From Streptomyces sp. GESEQ-4 (GTDB lineage Bacteria > Actinomycetota > Actinomycetes > Streptomycetales > Streptomycetaceae), in contig NZ_JAFFSU010000001.1 of assembly GCF_017948455.1 (NCBI RefSeq), positions 744,001-808,000 on the forward strand: a DNA stretch of 64,000 bases, given 5' to 3'. The translations under genes were made by a program, and so were the position numbers. Within the stretch, counting starts at the first letter, position 1; each line of letters begins with the position of its first letter. The notes beneath the pieces are model-generated. The model was not told the DNA's origin. It searched no databases and worked only from the letters and a program-made list of their open reading frames with translations. Positions 32,367 through 41,483 of the stretch are shown here, piece by piece.

Positions 32367-34862
32367 TCACGGGCGTGGGGGTGCGGGGCGGCGTGTGGCC
32401 AGCAGGAGCGCGATGTCGTCCGGGCGGTCGCGGGCGTGCCGGGCCCGGGCGGTGAGCCGGTCGGCGAGGCCCGTCAGCGGCAGGCCGCCCGGTGTGCCCG
32501 ACTTGGCGAGGGCCACGCGCAGTTCCGTGATGCCGACGTCGATGTCGGCGCCGGGCCGCTCGACCAGACCGTCCGTGTAGAGCGCGAGGACGGCGCCCGG
32601 CTCCAGCCGCAGCTCCGTCACCGGGTAGTCGGCGTGCGGGTCGACGCCGAGCACGACACCGCCGGGCAGATGCAGGACGTGCGTGCTGCCGTCCGGGTCA
32701 CGCAGCAGCGGCGGTGGATGTCCCGCGCGAGCCGCTTGGACGGCACCGGTCGCCGGGTCCAGGCGGATGTAGCAGCAGCTCGCGAACTGTCCCGGATCGA
32801 GGTCGATCAGCAGCCGGTTGACGCCGCTCATGACCTCGTCCGGCGGACGCCCGCCGAGCGCGAACGCCCGTACGGCGCTGCGCAGTTGCCCCATCGTGGC
32901 CGCCGCCTGCACCCCATGGCCCTGGACGTCCCCGATGACCAGGGCGAGCCCGTCCCCGGCCTCCACGACGTCGTACCAGTCGCCGCCCACCTCCATGCCC
33001 TGCGTGCCCGGCAGATAGCGTCCCGCCGTCTCCACCCGCGGATGTGCCGACAGACGCCGGGGGAGGAGGGCCTGCTGCAGTCCGCGGGCGAGAGCCGCCT
33101 CGCTCTCGTAGCGCTGGGCCTTCTCCATGGCGTGCGCGATCAGCCCGGCCAGCGCGGTGAGCACCGTCCGCTCCTCGGAGCTGAAGCTGTGGGGGCGCTC
33201 GAAGCCGAGGATGCAGGAGCCGACCGGGCGGCCGGAGGCGATCAACGGCAGGAAGGCACGGGCCCCTTCCGTGGCGTCGAGCGGGATGCCCGGGTACGTG
33301 GCGGCCAGATCCTGCATCGAGTCGAAGAACAGCGGCCGGCCCGAGGTCAGCGTCTCCACACCGGGCAGGTGCGCGTCCAGGGCCACCCCCTCGAACGGGG
33401 CCAGGAACCCCGGCGGGAAGCCGGTCTCCCAGGCCAGGTACAGGTGCCGCTCCTGGAGCAGGTAGATGGCGAGCCGGCGGCCGCCGAACGCGGGCAGCAG
33501 TTCCCGCATCACCACCGCGGACACCTGGCGGGCGGTGACCGCCTCCGTCAGCGCGATGGCGAGGATGATGGGCCGGTACAGCGGCGCCATGGACGGGTCG
33601 CCGGACGCCGGGGCGCGCCCGGTCGGCGAGTCCGTGATCCGCCCGGCGGGCTGGAGGGTGCAGGTCAGGTGGTCCGGGCCCGGATACACCGACAGGGCGA
33701 GCCAGTCGCCCTCGAACTCCCCGCCGTCGTCCGCGGGCCGCCGGACGTGGCAGTGCACCGGATCCGGTGCCAGCAGGGCGCTGCGCAGATGGTCCTCGCA
33801 GGCCGGCTGGTTCATCCAGGGCACGGCCTCCCACAGGGAGCGGCCCAGCAGTTCCTTCCGCGACCGGCGCAGCAACCGCTCGGCCCGCGGATTGACGTAC
33901 ACCACCAGCCCCAGCCGGTCCAGGCAGAACACGCCGTCCGGCAGGAGGTCGGCGGCCGTGTCCGCCGCGGCGCCGGGGCCCGGATCCAGTACGACGCCTC
34001 GAACCCGGTACGGGTCCGGGTGCTCGGCCGGTGTGTCGTACGCCGTCCAGAGCTCCATCAGCCGCAGCGCCCCGTCCTCGGCCCGTACGTACAGCGGCAG
34101 CGACGGAGGTCTGCCGGAGGCCGTCTCCCGCAGCGCGGCGAGCACGCGGGGCGCGTCTGCCGGTGTGGCCACCGCTTCGGCGAGGTCCTGCACGGACGGG
34201 GCGGCGTCCGAGCCGCGCAGCAGGGCGTGCAGCCGCTCGTCCGCCTCCACGGCCCCGGTCGCCGGATCCCAGGCGAACCGGGCGGTGCGCCCCGTGGCCG
34301 GGGACGCGCTCGGCGGCCGTACGCACAGCGGTTCACCGTCCCAGACGACCGGCGGGACGGCCCCGGTCTCCAGGCCCCGCAGGTCCGCCCCCAGCTCCTC
34401 GGCGATCCGGGTGAGGCGGTCGCGGGCGGGAAGCAGTTCGGTGGCGTCCGGGGCTGTGGCGCGCAGGACGGTCAGGACGCCGTACACCCCTGACGAGCCG
34501 GCGGATCCGGCCGCCGCCACGACGGGCACGTACAGCGAGCCGAACGGGAACGGCAGCCCTGCCGCGAACTGGGGGTAGCGGCGCATCGTCTCCGTGGCGT
34601 TCGGCAGGATCACCTGCACGCCGAGCCGATAGGCGTCGGCCACGGGGAACGGGCGGTCGACGTGCATCCGCCACCACGGGCGGAAGAGCTGCCCGGGCAG
34701 TCCGGAGAGCACCGCCAGGCGCAGCAGTCCGGGCGTGCTGGAGCGCAGATAGACCCCGCCGGCGACACCGCCGGCCGCGTCGACCGCCTCCGTCGAAGCG
34801 TCGGCCAGCAGCGCGGCGAGCCGTCCGGGCATCCGGTACGTGTCCTCGGCGCTCCGAGTCAT
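32367..34862 (-). CDS. Cytoplasmic SpoIIE phosphatase with PAS and GAF domains
   Basis: The 831 residues carry an N-terminal GAF-like domain (about 1-170), a PAS-like segment (185-300), a second PAS (about 325-440, LPDGVFCLDRLGLVVYVNPRAERLL), a GAF domain (460-600) and a SpoIIE phosphatase (620-825). The phosphatase has MEVGGDWYDVVEA, LVIGDVQGHGVQAAATM and RPDDIALLLATR. No membrane helix or ATPase domain is present, so it acts in the cytoplasm, presumably on a phosphorylated anti-anti-sigma factor. The ATG at 34862 follows GAGG and begins MTRSAEDTYRMPG; the frame is open to 35483, overlapping the divergent promoter region. It lies 70 bp downstream-to-upstream of the larger SpoIIE gene on the same strand, so they may be co-transcribed. 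Confidence 0.9.
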   Translation of the reverse strand: MTRSAEDTYRMPGRLAALLADASTEAVDAAGGVAGGVYLRSSTPGLLRLAVLSGLPGQLFRPWWRMHVDRPFPVADAYRLGVQVILPNATETMRRYPQFAAGLPFPFGSLYVPVVAAAGSAGSSGVYGVLTVLRATAPDATELLPARDRLTRIAEELGADLRGLETGAVPPVVWDGEPLCVRPPSASPATGRTARFAWDPATGAVEADERLHALLRGSDAAPSVQDLAEAVATPADAPRVLAALRETASGRPPSLPLYVRAEDGALRLMELWTAYDTPAEHPDPYRVRGVVLDPGPGAAADTAADLLPDGVFCLDRLGLVVYVNPRAERLLRRSRKELLGRSLWEAVPWMNQPACEDHLRSALLAPDPVHCHVRRPADDGGEFEGDWLALSVYPGPDHLTCTLQPAGRITDSPTGRAPASGDPSMAPLYRPIILAIALTEAVTARQVSAVVMRELLPAFGGRRLAIYLLQERHLYLAWETGFPPGFLAPFEGVALDAHLPGVETLTSGRPLFFDSMQDLAATYPGIPLDATEGARAFLPLIASGRPVGSCILGFERPHSFSSEERTVLTALAGLIAHAMEKAQRYESEAALARGLQQALLPRRLSAHPRVETAGRYLPGTQGMEVGGDWYDVVEAGDGLALVIGDVQGHGVQAAATMGQLRSAVRAFALGGRPPDEVMSGVNRLLIDLDPGQFASCCYIRLDPATGAVQAARAGHPPPLLRDPDGSTHVLHLPGGVVLGVDPHADYPVTELRLEPGAVLALYTDGLVERPGADIDVGITELRVALAKSGTPGGLPLTGLADRLTARARHARDRPDDIALLLATRRPAPPRP

Positions 34863-35031
34863 CGGCCCTACCTCGTCCGTGCGCCGCCACTCGGGCGACA
34901 CAGCAAGAATGCGCCACGACGCGGCCGGTTCGCACCTGGGCGACGGGAACCGTCGCTCCGGACCGGGAGCCGCTCGGGGTCGGGTCGGCGCGCTGCGGCG
35001 CCGCCGCTGGAATACATCAGCCGATACTTGA

Positions 35032-36276
35032 ATGAATGCGGCCGAAAGGGATGTAGTGGAAGACGACCGGGCTGTCCGACCCGCAGCGGCCTCGGCCGAT
35101 CGATTCGCGCTCGCGGAACGGGCCGTGGCCGCCATCGGCACGACTCTCGACGAACGCAGGACGGGCGCCGAACTGGCCGCTTTCCTCGCCGAAGTGCTCT
35201 GTGACGCCGTGGCTGTCGACCTGTTCCCGCAGGACCGGGAGGCGGACGCCCCGCCGGATTCCCTGCGGCCCGTGGCGGCGGCAGGCCGGCGCGATCTGCT
35301 GGACGACCTGCGCCGGACCCCGCGCGGCGAGGTCCTGGTCCGGGCTCTTGACGAGGGCCGTCCCCTCACCGCGTCGTTCACCCGGGCGGGCGGCAACCTG
35401 CTGGCCGCGCTGTCCGTGCCGCTCCTGGCCGGGGACCGGGCCTTCGGGGTGGTCCTCGCCGTCCGCACCGACCGTGCATTCACCGACGACGAAGCGGCCG
35501 TGGCCCACTACGCCGCTCGTCTCGCCGCCGCCCACCTCCACCACGCCGCCGAGCACCACATGGCCCGCAAGACCGTCCTCGATCTGCAGGAGGTCCTGCT
35601 CCTCGCCCCCAGCCAGCCGCATCCGAACCTGGACATGGCCACCCGCTACCTCCCCGTCGGCAGCGGCGCCCTCGTGGGCGGCGACTGGTACGAGACGGTA
35701 CGGCTGCACTACGGCCGCACCCTCCTCGTCATCGGCGACGTCATGGGCCATGGCCTGGACGCCGCCGTCGACATGAACGCCTACCGGTCGATGCTGCGAT
35801 ACGTCGCCTCCACCGATCTGCCCCCGCACCGCATCCTGCGCCAGATGGACACCTCGATGTCCGAGGACAGCAACCGCAGGCCCGCGACCTGTCTGCTCGC
35901 CCTCCTGGACCCCGCGCGCGGGACCGTCGCCTTCTCCAGCGCGGGCCATCTGCCGCCCGCCGTCTTCCACCGGGACGGCACCGGCGAGCTGATCGAGCTA
36001 CCCGTCGGCCCGCCCCTCGGCACCGGCTTCCCCGACTACGAGTCGGCGACCGTGCCGCTCACCCACGCCGACACCCTGCTGATGTTCACCGACGGTCTCG
36101 TCGAACGCCGCGACGAGGACATCGACACCTCCCTCGCCCGGCTGGCCCGCCTTCATGTGAAGCCCGGCCTCGACGTCTCCCACCTGCTCGACGAGGTCCT
36201 CGACCACCTGCGCGCCGACGCGGCGGACGACGACGTCGCCGCGCTGGCGGCACGCCTGCGGCACCGGGTCAGGTGA
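35032..36276 (+). CDS. SpoIIE phosphatase with N-terminal GAF domain
   Basis: This 414-residue protein has a GAF domain (about 25-170, FALAERAVAAIGTTLDERR, ALSVPLLAGDRAFGVVLAV). The SpoIIE phosphatase follows (190-410, LVGGDWYETVRL, LVIGDVMGHGLDAAVDM, MFTDGLVERRDEDID, DDDVAALAARL). The Asp residues of the GDVMGH motif bind the Mn/Mg pair. It lacks a kinase domain. It is divergent from the 831-residue SpoIIE protein with about 170 bp between starts, and is followed by the sulfur operon. Likely another input of a sigma-factor partner-switching network. Confidence 0.92.
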   Translation: MNAAERDVVEDDRAVRPAAASADRFALAERAVAAIGTTLDERRTGAELAAFLAEVLCDAVAVDLFPQDREADAPPDSLRPVAAAGRRDLLDDLRRTPRGEVLVRALDEGRPLTASFTRAGGNLLAALSVPLLAGDRAFGVVLAVRTDRAFTDDEAAVAHYAARLAAAHLHHAAEHHMARKTVLDLQEVLLLAPSQPHPNLDMATRYLPVGSGALVGGDWYETVRLHYGRTLLVIGDVMGHGLDAAVDMNAYRSMLRYVASTDLPPHRILRQMDTSMSEDSNRRPATCLLALLDPARGTVAFSSAGHLPPAVFHRDGTGELIELPVGPPLGTGFPDYESATVPLTHADTLLMFTDGLVERRDEDIDTSLARLARLHVKPGLDVSHLLDEVLDHLRADAADDDVAALAARLRHRVR

Positions 36277-36306
36277 CGCCGGGTCTGCCTTCAGGCCTCC
36301 TGAAAA

Positions 36307-36355
36307 TACCCCCGGGGGTACCCGTGCTAGTCTTCGCCATATACCCCCGGGGGTA
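36307..36355. promoter_or_regulatory. Two CsoR/CstR-type operators
   Basis: TACCCCCGGGGGTA occurs as a perfect 14-bp palindrome at 36307-36320 and again at 36342-36355, 35 bp apart. C-rich/G-rich palindromes of this form bind CsoR-family repressors. Before sulfur genes, the persulfide sensor CstR is expected. No CsoR/CstR gene lies in the window, so the regulator must be elsewhere. Confidence 0.85.
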
Positions 36356-36412
36356 ATTTTCACGCCTTGGGGAATCGCGACCGGAAGTTCGACTGGGAAG
36401 GGGGTGCTCGGC

Positions 36413-37801
36413 GTGTTCTTCGTCGACACCATCGAGGTGACAGGACTCGGCAACCGCGGCTATCTGGCGGGCGGTGAACGGACGGCGGTGGCCGTCGACC
36501 CGCCGCGCGACGTGGACCGGGTGATCGCGGCGGCGGCCCGGCGCGGCGTGCGGATATCCCACGTCGTCGAGACGCACGTCCACAACGACTACGTCACCGG
36601 CGGCCCGGAACTGGCCCGCCTCACGGGCGCCGCGTACCTCGTCCCGGCCGCCGCCCGGATCACCGTCGGCCACACCCCCGTCCACGACGGGGACGTCATG
36701 GCCATCGCCGCCGAAGACGCCCTGACCCTGCGTGCACTGGCCACGCCCGGACACACCCCGCACCACACCTCGTACGTCCTCGAAGAACACGGCGCCGCCG
36801 TCGCGGTGTTCACCGGCGGTTCGCTGCTGATCGGCACCGTCGGCCGCCCCGACCTGGTCGAACCGCGCCTCACCGAAGACCTGGCCCGCGCTCAGCACGC
36901 GTCCGTCCACCGCCTCGCGGCCGAACTCCCGGACGAGACGGAGGTGTTGCCCACCCACGGCTTCGGCAGCTTCTGCGCTTCCGGCACGGCCGACGGCACC
37001 GCCACGACGATCGGCAAGGAGAAGGCGGCCAACGCGGCGTTCACGCGCGACGCCGACACCTTCGTCGCCGACCTGCTGGCCGGTCTCGACGACGTCCCCG
37101 CCTACTACGCGCACATGGGCCCCGCCAACGCCGCGGGCCCCGCACCCGTCGACCTCACGCCGCCCGCCGTGGCCGGCGCCGACGAGATCGCCGAGCGCCT
37201 GGCCGCGGGGGAGTGGGTGATCGACCTGCGCAACCGGGTCGCCTTCGCCGACGGGCATGTCGCGGGCTCCCTCAACTTCGAGGCCGAAGGACAACTCGCC
37301 ACCTATCTGGCCTGGCTGACCCCCTGGGGCAGGCCGGTGACCCTCCTCGCCGAATCCCCTGCCCAACTGGCCGCCGCGCAGCGCGAGTTGGTCCGCGTCG
37401 GCGTGGACCGCCCGGCCGCCGCGGCGACCGGCGATCCGTCGGCCTGGGTGCGCCGGGGGGAGACCCCGGCCTCGTTCCCGCGCGCCACCTTCGCCGACCT
37501 CGCCGCACAGCGCCGGACGCGGGACATGGTCGTACTGGACGTCCGCCGGTCCTCCGAACGCGCCGCGGGCCATGTCGAGGGCTCGCTCCACATCTCCCTG
37601 CACACCCTGCACCGGCGGCTCGCGGAGGTTCCGGCGGGCGAGGTGTGGGTGCACTGCGCGGGCGGCATGCGCGCCGCCATCGCCGCCTCCCTGCTGGACG
37701 CGGCAGGCCGTGACGTCGTCGCGGTGGACGACACGTTCGCCGCCGCCGAGCAGGCCGGCCTCACCGTCCGCGGGTGTCCGGGGAGCGAGCAGCGCCGATG
37801 A
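36413..37801 (+). CDS. Persulfide dioxygenase-rhodanese fusion (CstB-like MBL protein)
   Basis: This 462-residue protein joins a metallo-beta-lactamase fold to two rhodanese domains. The MBL part has VVETHVHNDYVTGGPELA (HxHxD with iron ligands), LATPGHTPHHTSYVL and VLPTHGFGSFC. The middle rhodanese (about 255-345) lacks a clear active Cys. The last one has VLDVRRSSERAAGHVEGS and VHCAGGMRAA with the catalytic Cys. It oxidises persulfides and transfers sulfane sulfur, giving sulfite or thiosulfate. The GTG at 36413 follows GAAGGGGG; an alternative GTG lies at 36404. Two CstR-type operators precede it and the next gene overlaps by 4 nt. Confidence 0.9.
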   Translation: MFFVDTIEVTGLGNRGYLAGGERTAVAVDPPRDVDRVIAAAARRGVRISHVVETHVHNDYVTGGPELARLTGAAYLVPAAARITVGHTPVHDGDVMAIAAEDALTLRALATPGHTPHHTSYVLEEHGAAVAVFTGGSLLIGTVGRPDLVEPRLTEDLARAQHASVHRLAAELPDETEVLPTHGFGSFCASGTADGTATTIGKEKAANAAFTRDADTFVADLLAGLDDVPAYYAHMGPANAAGPAPVDLTPPAVAGADEIAERLAAGEWVIDLRNRVAFADGHVAGSLNFEAEGQLATYLAWLTPWGRPVTLLAESPAQLAAAQRELVRVGVDRPAAAATGDPSAWVRRGETPASFPRATFADLAAQRRTRDMVVLDVRRSSERAAGHVEGSLHISLHTLHRRLAEVPAGEVWVHCAGGMRAAIAASLLDAAGRDVVAVDDTFAAAEQAGLTVRGCPGSEQRR

Positions 37802-38166
37802 GCCGACTCCGGTACGGCCCCGGCCGGATCACCGCCCTCGAGGCCGCCCACCGCACCCACCCCGCCGCCACCGCGACGTCCGTACTGCTCGACGTACGGG
37901 AAAAAGACGAATGGCAGGCGGGCCATGCACCCTGGGCGCTCCGCCTGCCCCTTTCCACGCTGAGTTCAGAGATACGACTGCCTCCCGAGGCCCGGGACAG
38001 GCAGTTGGTCGTCATCTGCCGCTCGGGCAACCGCTCCCGACAGGCCGCCGAACTGCTCACCGCACAGGGCGCCGACGCCGTCGACGTGATCGGTGGCATG
38101 CGGGACTGGGCGACCGCCGGCCTGCCCGTGACCGACCGGCACGGCGAGGAAGGCGCCGTCACGTGA
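37798..38166 (+). CDS. Rhodanese-domain sulfurtransferase
   Basis: This 122-residue single rhodanese domain contains VLLDVREKDEWQAGHAPWAL, VVICRSGNRSRQAAELL with the active Cys in the CRSGNRS loop, and VIGGMRDWATAGLPV. It moves sulfane sulfur between thiols or onto sulfite in the cytoplasm. The ATG overlaps the stop of the dioxygenase gene (ATGA), and its own stop overlaps the GTG of the exporter gene, so the three are translationally coupled. Confidence 0.93.
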   Translation: MSRLRYGPGRITALEAAHRTHPAATATSVLLDVREKDEWQAGHAPWALRLPLSTLSSEIRLPPEARDRQLVVICRSGNRSRQAAELLTAQGADAVDVIGGMRDWATAGLPVTDRHGEEGAVT

Positions 38167-39119
38167 GTGCCCTGATCCTCGCCCTGTGCGCCGGGGCCGT
38201 GACCGGTCTCGCGCTCGGGGCGCTCGGAGGCGGCGGCAGCGTGCTGACCGTCCCCGCCCTGATCTACCTGCTCCACTTCACCCCGGCCGCGGCCACCACC
38301 GCGAGCCTGGCCATCGTCGCCGTCACCTCCGCCACCGCGCTGACGGCGTACGCCCGCGATGGTCACGTCCACTGGCGTACGGGGCTGCTGTTCGCGGCGG
38401 CGGGCAGCGGACCGGCGATGCTGGGCGGAGCGGTGGCGGGGCGACTGCCGGATGCCGCGCTGACGGCCGCCTTCGGGGTGCTCGCGTCCATGGCGGCGGT
38501 ACGGATGCTGCGGGGGCCGGGGCCGACGGATGCCGGGCAGGCTGTCCTGGCGGGCCGGCCGACGCGTCCCGGACGGTCGTCTGTCCGGCTGGATCGGCGA
38601 ACGCGCGCCAGGGAGTCGTTCCGCCCGGACGGACAGGCGGACGCGGAACGGTCTGTCTCCCTCGACCCCACGGCGGATGCCGAATCGCCCGTCCGGCCGA
38701 CTGACTCCGGGCCCCCGGACCGACCTGCTCGGCAGACGGACACCCGGCAGCCCGTCGGCCCCGGTCGTGCGGCCGCCGCGGGTGCCGGGCTCGGCGCGGT
38801 CACCGGAGTGCTCGGAGTCGGCGGCGGGTTCCTCGCCGTACCCGCGCTGACCGGTCTCCTCGGCCTGCGGATGCGCGCGGCGGTGGGCACCAGCCTCCTC
38901 GTGATCACGGTCAACTCGCTGGCCGCGCTGGCCTGGCGGGCCGGCACGGTGGACTCCCTGGACTGGGCCGCCGTAGGACCCTTCGCCGGGGCCGCCGTCC
39001 TCGGTGCCTGGGACGGCCGGCGGCTGGCCGCGAAGGCCTCCGCCCGCGTCCTTCACCGGACGTTCGCCCTGGCACTGCTGGCCGTGGCAGCCTTCATGCT
39101 GATCGATTCCGTATTCTGA
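38163..39119 (+). CDS. TauE/SafE-type sulfur-anion exporter with a long central insert
   Basis: This 318-residue membrane protein begins VSALILALCAGAVTGLALGALGGGGS, the glycine-rich repeat of TauE/SafE exporters. The second copy is AGLGAVTGVLGVGGGFLAVPAL. About eight helices are predicted. Between the two halves (residues about 118-200) lies a charged Arg/Asp/Pro-rich loop (for example RPTRPGRSSVRLDRRTRAR, DTRQPVGPGRA) far longer than usual. It likely expels sulfite, thiosulfate or another sulfur anion made by the preceding enzymes. The GTG start overlaps the rhodanese stop. Confidence 0.9.
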   Translation: MSALILALCAGAVTGLALGALGGGGSVLTVPALIYLLHFTPAAATTASLAIVAVTSATALTAYARDGHVHWRTGLLFAAAGSGPAMLGGAVAGRLPDAALTAAFGVLASMAAVRMLRGPGPTDAGQAVLAGRPTRPGRSSVRLDRRTRARESFRPDGQADAERSVSLDPTADAESPVRPTDSGPPDRPARQTDTRQPVGPGRAAAAGAGLGAVTGVLGVGGGFLAVPALTGLLGLRMRAAVGTSLLVITVNSLAALAWRAGTVDSLDWAAVGPFAGAAVLGAWDGRRLAAKASARVLHRTFALALLAVAAFMLIDSVF

Positions 39120-39180
39120 GACCACGCTTCCGTGACGTGAGACACCAGCTCATCAGATCGACCCACCGAAAGGTTCGCCC

Positions 39181-39768
39181 ATGACCGCCGCCTCCGCGCC
39201 CGTCACCCTCGACACCGACGAGGCGCACGCCCGGTTGCACGAGCTGACCGTCATCGACGTGCGGACCCCCGGCGAGTACGCCGCGGGCCATCTGCCCGGC
39301 GCGCTCAACATCCCCCTGGACCGGATCCCGCGCACACTGCCCGACCTCCGGAACGCCGCGGAACGGTTCGACCTCCTGCTCGTCTGCGCCTCCGGCGCCC
39401 GCTCCGAGAACGCCCGTACGGTTCTGGCCGAACAGGGCATCTCCGCCGCCTCCCTGGCGGGCGGCACCGACGCCTGGGCCGCCGCGGGCCACGACGTGGA
39501 CCGGCCCGCGACCGGCGCCCCCCGCGCGGCCTGGAGCATGGAACGCCAGGTCCGCCTGACCGCCGGCTCCATCGTCCTGCTCGGCCTGCTGCTCGCCCTC
39601 CTGGTGCATCCGACCTTCCAGCTCCTGTCGGCGGGCATCGCCGGAGGCCTGGTCTTCTCCGCGCTCACCAACACCTGCGGAATGGCCGTGATCCTGTCCA
39701 AGCTGCCCCACAACCGTCCCCGTGAGACGGACCTCGCCGCCACGATCGCGGCTCTGCGCGACAGGTGA
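39181..39768 (+). CDS. Rhodanese-DUF2892 membrane sulfurtransferase
   Basis: The 195 residues comprise a rhodanese domain (LTVIDVRTPGEYAAGHLPGA, LLVCASGARSENARTVL with the active Cys, LAGGTDAWAAAGHDV) and a C-terminal DUF2892 part. The latter has two membrane helices (TAGSIVLLGLLLALLVHPTF and SAGIAGGLVFSALTNTCGMAV). DUF2892 fusions anchor sulfurtransferases to the membrane and are common in sulfide and persulfide operons. The ATG at 39181 follows GAAAGG, 62 bp after the exporter gene. It belongs to the same operon by function. Confidence 0.93.
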   Translation: MTAASAPVTLDTDEAHARLHELTVIDVRTPGEYAAGHLPGALNIPLDRIPRTLPDLRNAAERFDLLLVCASGARSENARTVLAEQGISAASLAGGTDAWAAAGHDVDRPATGAPRAAWSMERQVRLTAGSIVLLGLLLALLVHPTFQLLSAGIAGGLVFSALTNTCGMAVILSKLPHNRPRETDLAATIAALRDR

Positions 39769-39862
39769 TCGCGTGGTAGATCGAGTGGTGGTCCGCCGGG
39801 CTGCGGCGTACGGTCGAATGGTGGCCGGAACCGGCCACTGATCCGCCGCACGGCGCACTGTC

Positions 39863-41419
39863 ATGACCAGCCCGCAGCCCGCACCCCACGCACGGACCAC
39901 CACTCAGCAGGAGAGAGAGGGCGGTGGCCGGGGCAGCGCGATGGCGCTTCTGGTCATCGCCTCATGCCAGTTGATGGTGGTCCTCGACATCACCATCGTG
40001 AACATCGCCCTGCCGGAGATCCAGCGGGACCTCGACTTCTCCACGACGAGCCTGTCCTGGGTGGTCAACGCCTACACACTGACCTTCGGCGGACTGCTGC
40101 TGCTCGGCGGGCGGGCCGGTGACATCCTCGGCAGACGGCGCGTGTTCATCTTCGGCGTGCTGCTCTTCGTCCTCGCCTCGCTGCTGGGCGGACTGTCGCA
40201 GAACGCCGGCCAACTCCTCGCCGCCCGCGCCCTCCAAGGGGTCGGTGGCGCCATCGCGTCCCCGACCTCGCTCGCCCTGATCAGCACGACGTTCCGTGAA
40301 GGCCCCGCACGCAACCGGGCGTTCGGTGTCTTCGCCGCGGTCTCCGCGGGCGGCGGCGCGATCGGGCTGCTGGCCGGCGGGATGCTGGTGGAGTGGCTCA
40401 ACTGGCGCTGGGTGCTGTTCGTCAACGTGCCGATCGGGCTGCTGATCGTGCTCGCCACCCCGCGCTGGATCCGGGAGTCCGAGCGTCACCCGGGCCACTT
40501 CGACGTGACCGGCGCGCTCACCTCGACCGTCGGCATGGTGCTGCTGGTGTACGGGTTCATCCGGGCCGCCCAGGACGGCTGGCGGGACCCGCTCACCCTG
40601 GCCTCGTTCGGCGCGGCCGTCGTGATCCTGCTGCTGTTCATCCTCGTCGAGCGCCGCTCCAAGCAGCCCATCACGCCCCTGCACATGTTCGCCGACCGCA
40701 ACCGGGCCGGCACCTACGGGATGATGCTGAGCCTCGCCGCCGCGATCTTCGGCATGTTCTTCTTCCTGACGCTCTTCGTGCAGAACGTGCTGGACTTCAG
40801 TCCGCTCATGACCGGCCTGGCCTTCCTGCCGGTGAGCGCGGTCATCGCCGTCGGCGCGGGCCTCGCCTCCCAACTCCTGCCGAAATACGGGCCCAAGCCG
40901 TTCATGGTGACGGGCGCGATCCTGGCCGCCGCCGGCTTGGGCTGGCTGACGCTCACCGACGTCCACTCCACCTACGCGGGCAGCATCCTGGGCCCGATCC
41001 TCGTCTTCAGCCTCGGCATGGGCATGGAGTTCGTGTCCCTGACCCTGATGGCCCTGTCCAACGTGCCCGTCCACGAGACCGGCGCCGCCTCCGGCCTCCT
41101 CAACGCCACCCAGCAGGTCGGCGGCTCCCTCGGACTGTCCATCCTGGTGACGATGTTCGGCACGGCCAGCAACAACGAGGCGGAGAAACAGATCCCGGCC
41201 TTCCTGTCCCAGGCGACCCCCGCCGAGCGGCTGCGCTTCGAACGTACCGGCCAGCTGCCGTCCCCATGGGCCGACGAGGTCCTCGCCTCCGGTGTCTCCG
41301 CCGCCTTCATCGTGGCCGCGATCTTCACCGCTGTCGCCGCGGTGATCGCCCTGCTCGTCATCCAGGTCCGCCCCTCCGACCTGGAACGCCTCAACGGAGG
41401 GGTGGGCCCGGTCCCCTGA
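39863..41419 (+). CDS. DHA2-family (EmrB/QacA type) multidrug exporter
   Basis: This 518-residue protein with 14 predicted membrane helices contains LMVVLDITIVNIALPEIQRDL, VVNAYTLTFGGLLLLGGRAGDI and RRRVFIFG. It also has the drug:H+ antiporter motif LQGVGGAIASPTSLALI and GMEFVSLTLMALSNVPVHETG. It should pump drugs or metabolites out with protons. It lies 95 bp after the sulfur operon. The intervening bases have a GTGGTAGATCGAGTGGTGG repeat-like promoter region, and no regulator adjoins. The first 26 residues are hydrophilic, so a start at 39941 is possible. Confidence 0.92.
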   Translation: MTSPQPAPHARTTTQQEREGGGRGSAMALLVIASCQLMVVLDITIVNIALPEIQRDLDFSTTSLSWVVNAYTLTFGGLLLLGGRAGDILGRRRVFIFGVLLFVLASLLGGLSQNAGQLLAARALQGVGGAIASPTSLALISTTFREGPARNRAFGVFAAVSAGGGAIGLLAGGMLVEWLNWRWVLFVNVPIGLLIVLATPRWIRESERHPGHFDVTGALTSTVGMVLLVYGFIRAAQDGWRDPLTLASFGAAVVILLLFILVERRSKQPITPLHMFADRNRAGTYGMMLSLAAAIFGMFFFLTLFVQNVLDFSPLMTGLAFLPVSAVIAVGAGLASQLLPKYGPKPFMVTGAILAAAGLGWLTLTDVHSTYAGSILGPILVFSLGMGMEFVSLTLMALSNVPVHETGAASGLLNATQQVGGSLGLSILVTMFGTASNNEAEKQIPAFLSQATPAERLRFERTGQLPSPWADEVLASGVSAAFIVAAIFTAVAAVIALLVIQVRPSDLERLNGGVGPVP

Positions 41420-41483
41420 GGCATCGCGCGCGGCGCGGCTTGCGGCCGACGGAACCGGCACGGCAGGGTTCGCTCCGCGATTT

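Noticed and set aside
31893..34493. 866-codon plus-strand frame opposite the second SpoIIE gene
   Set aside because: Antisense shadow spanning the end of one real gene and most of another.
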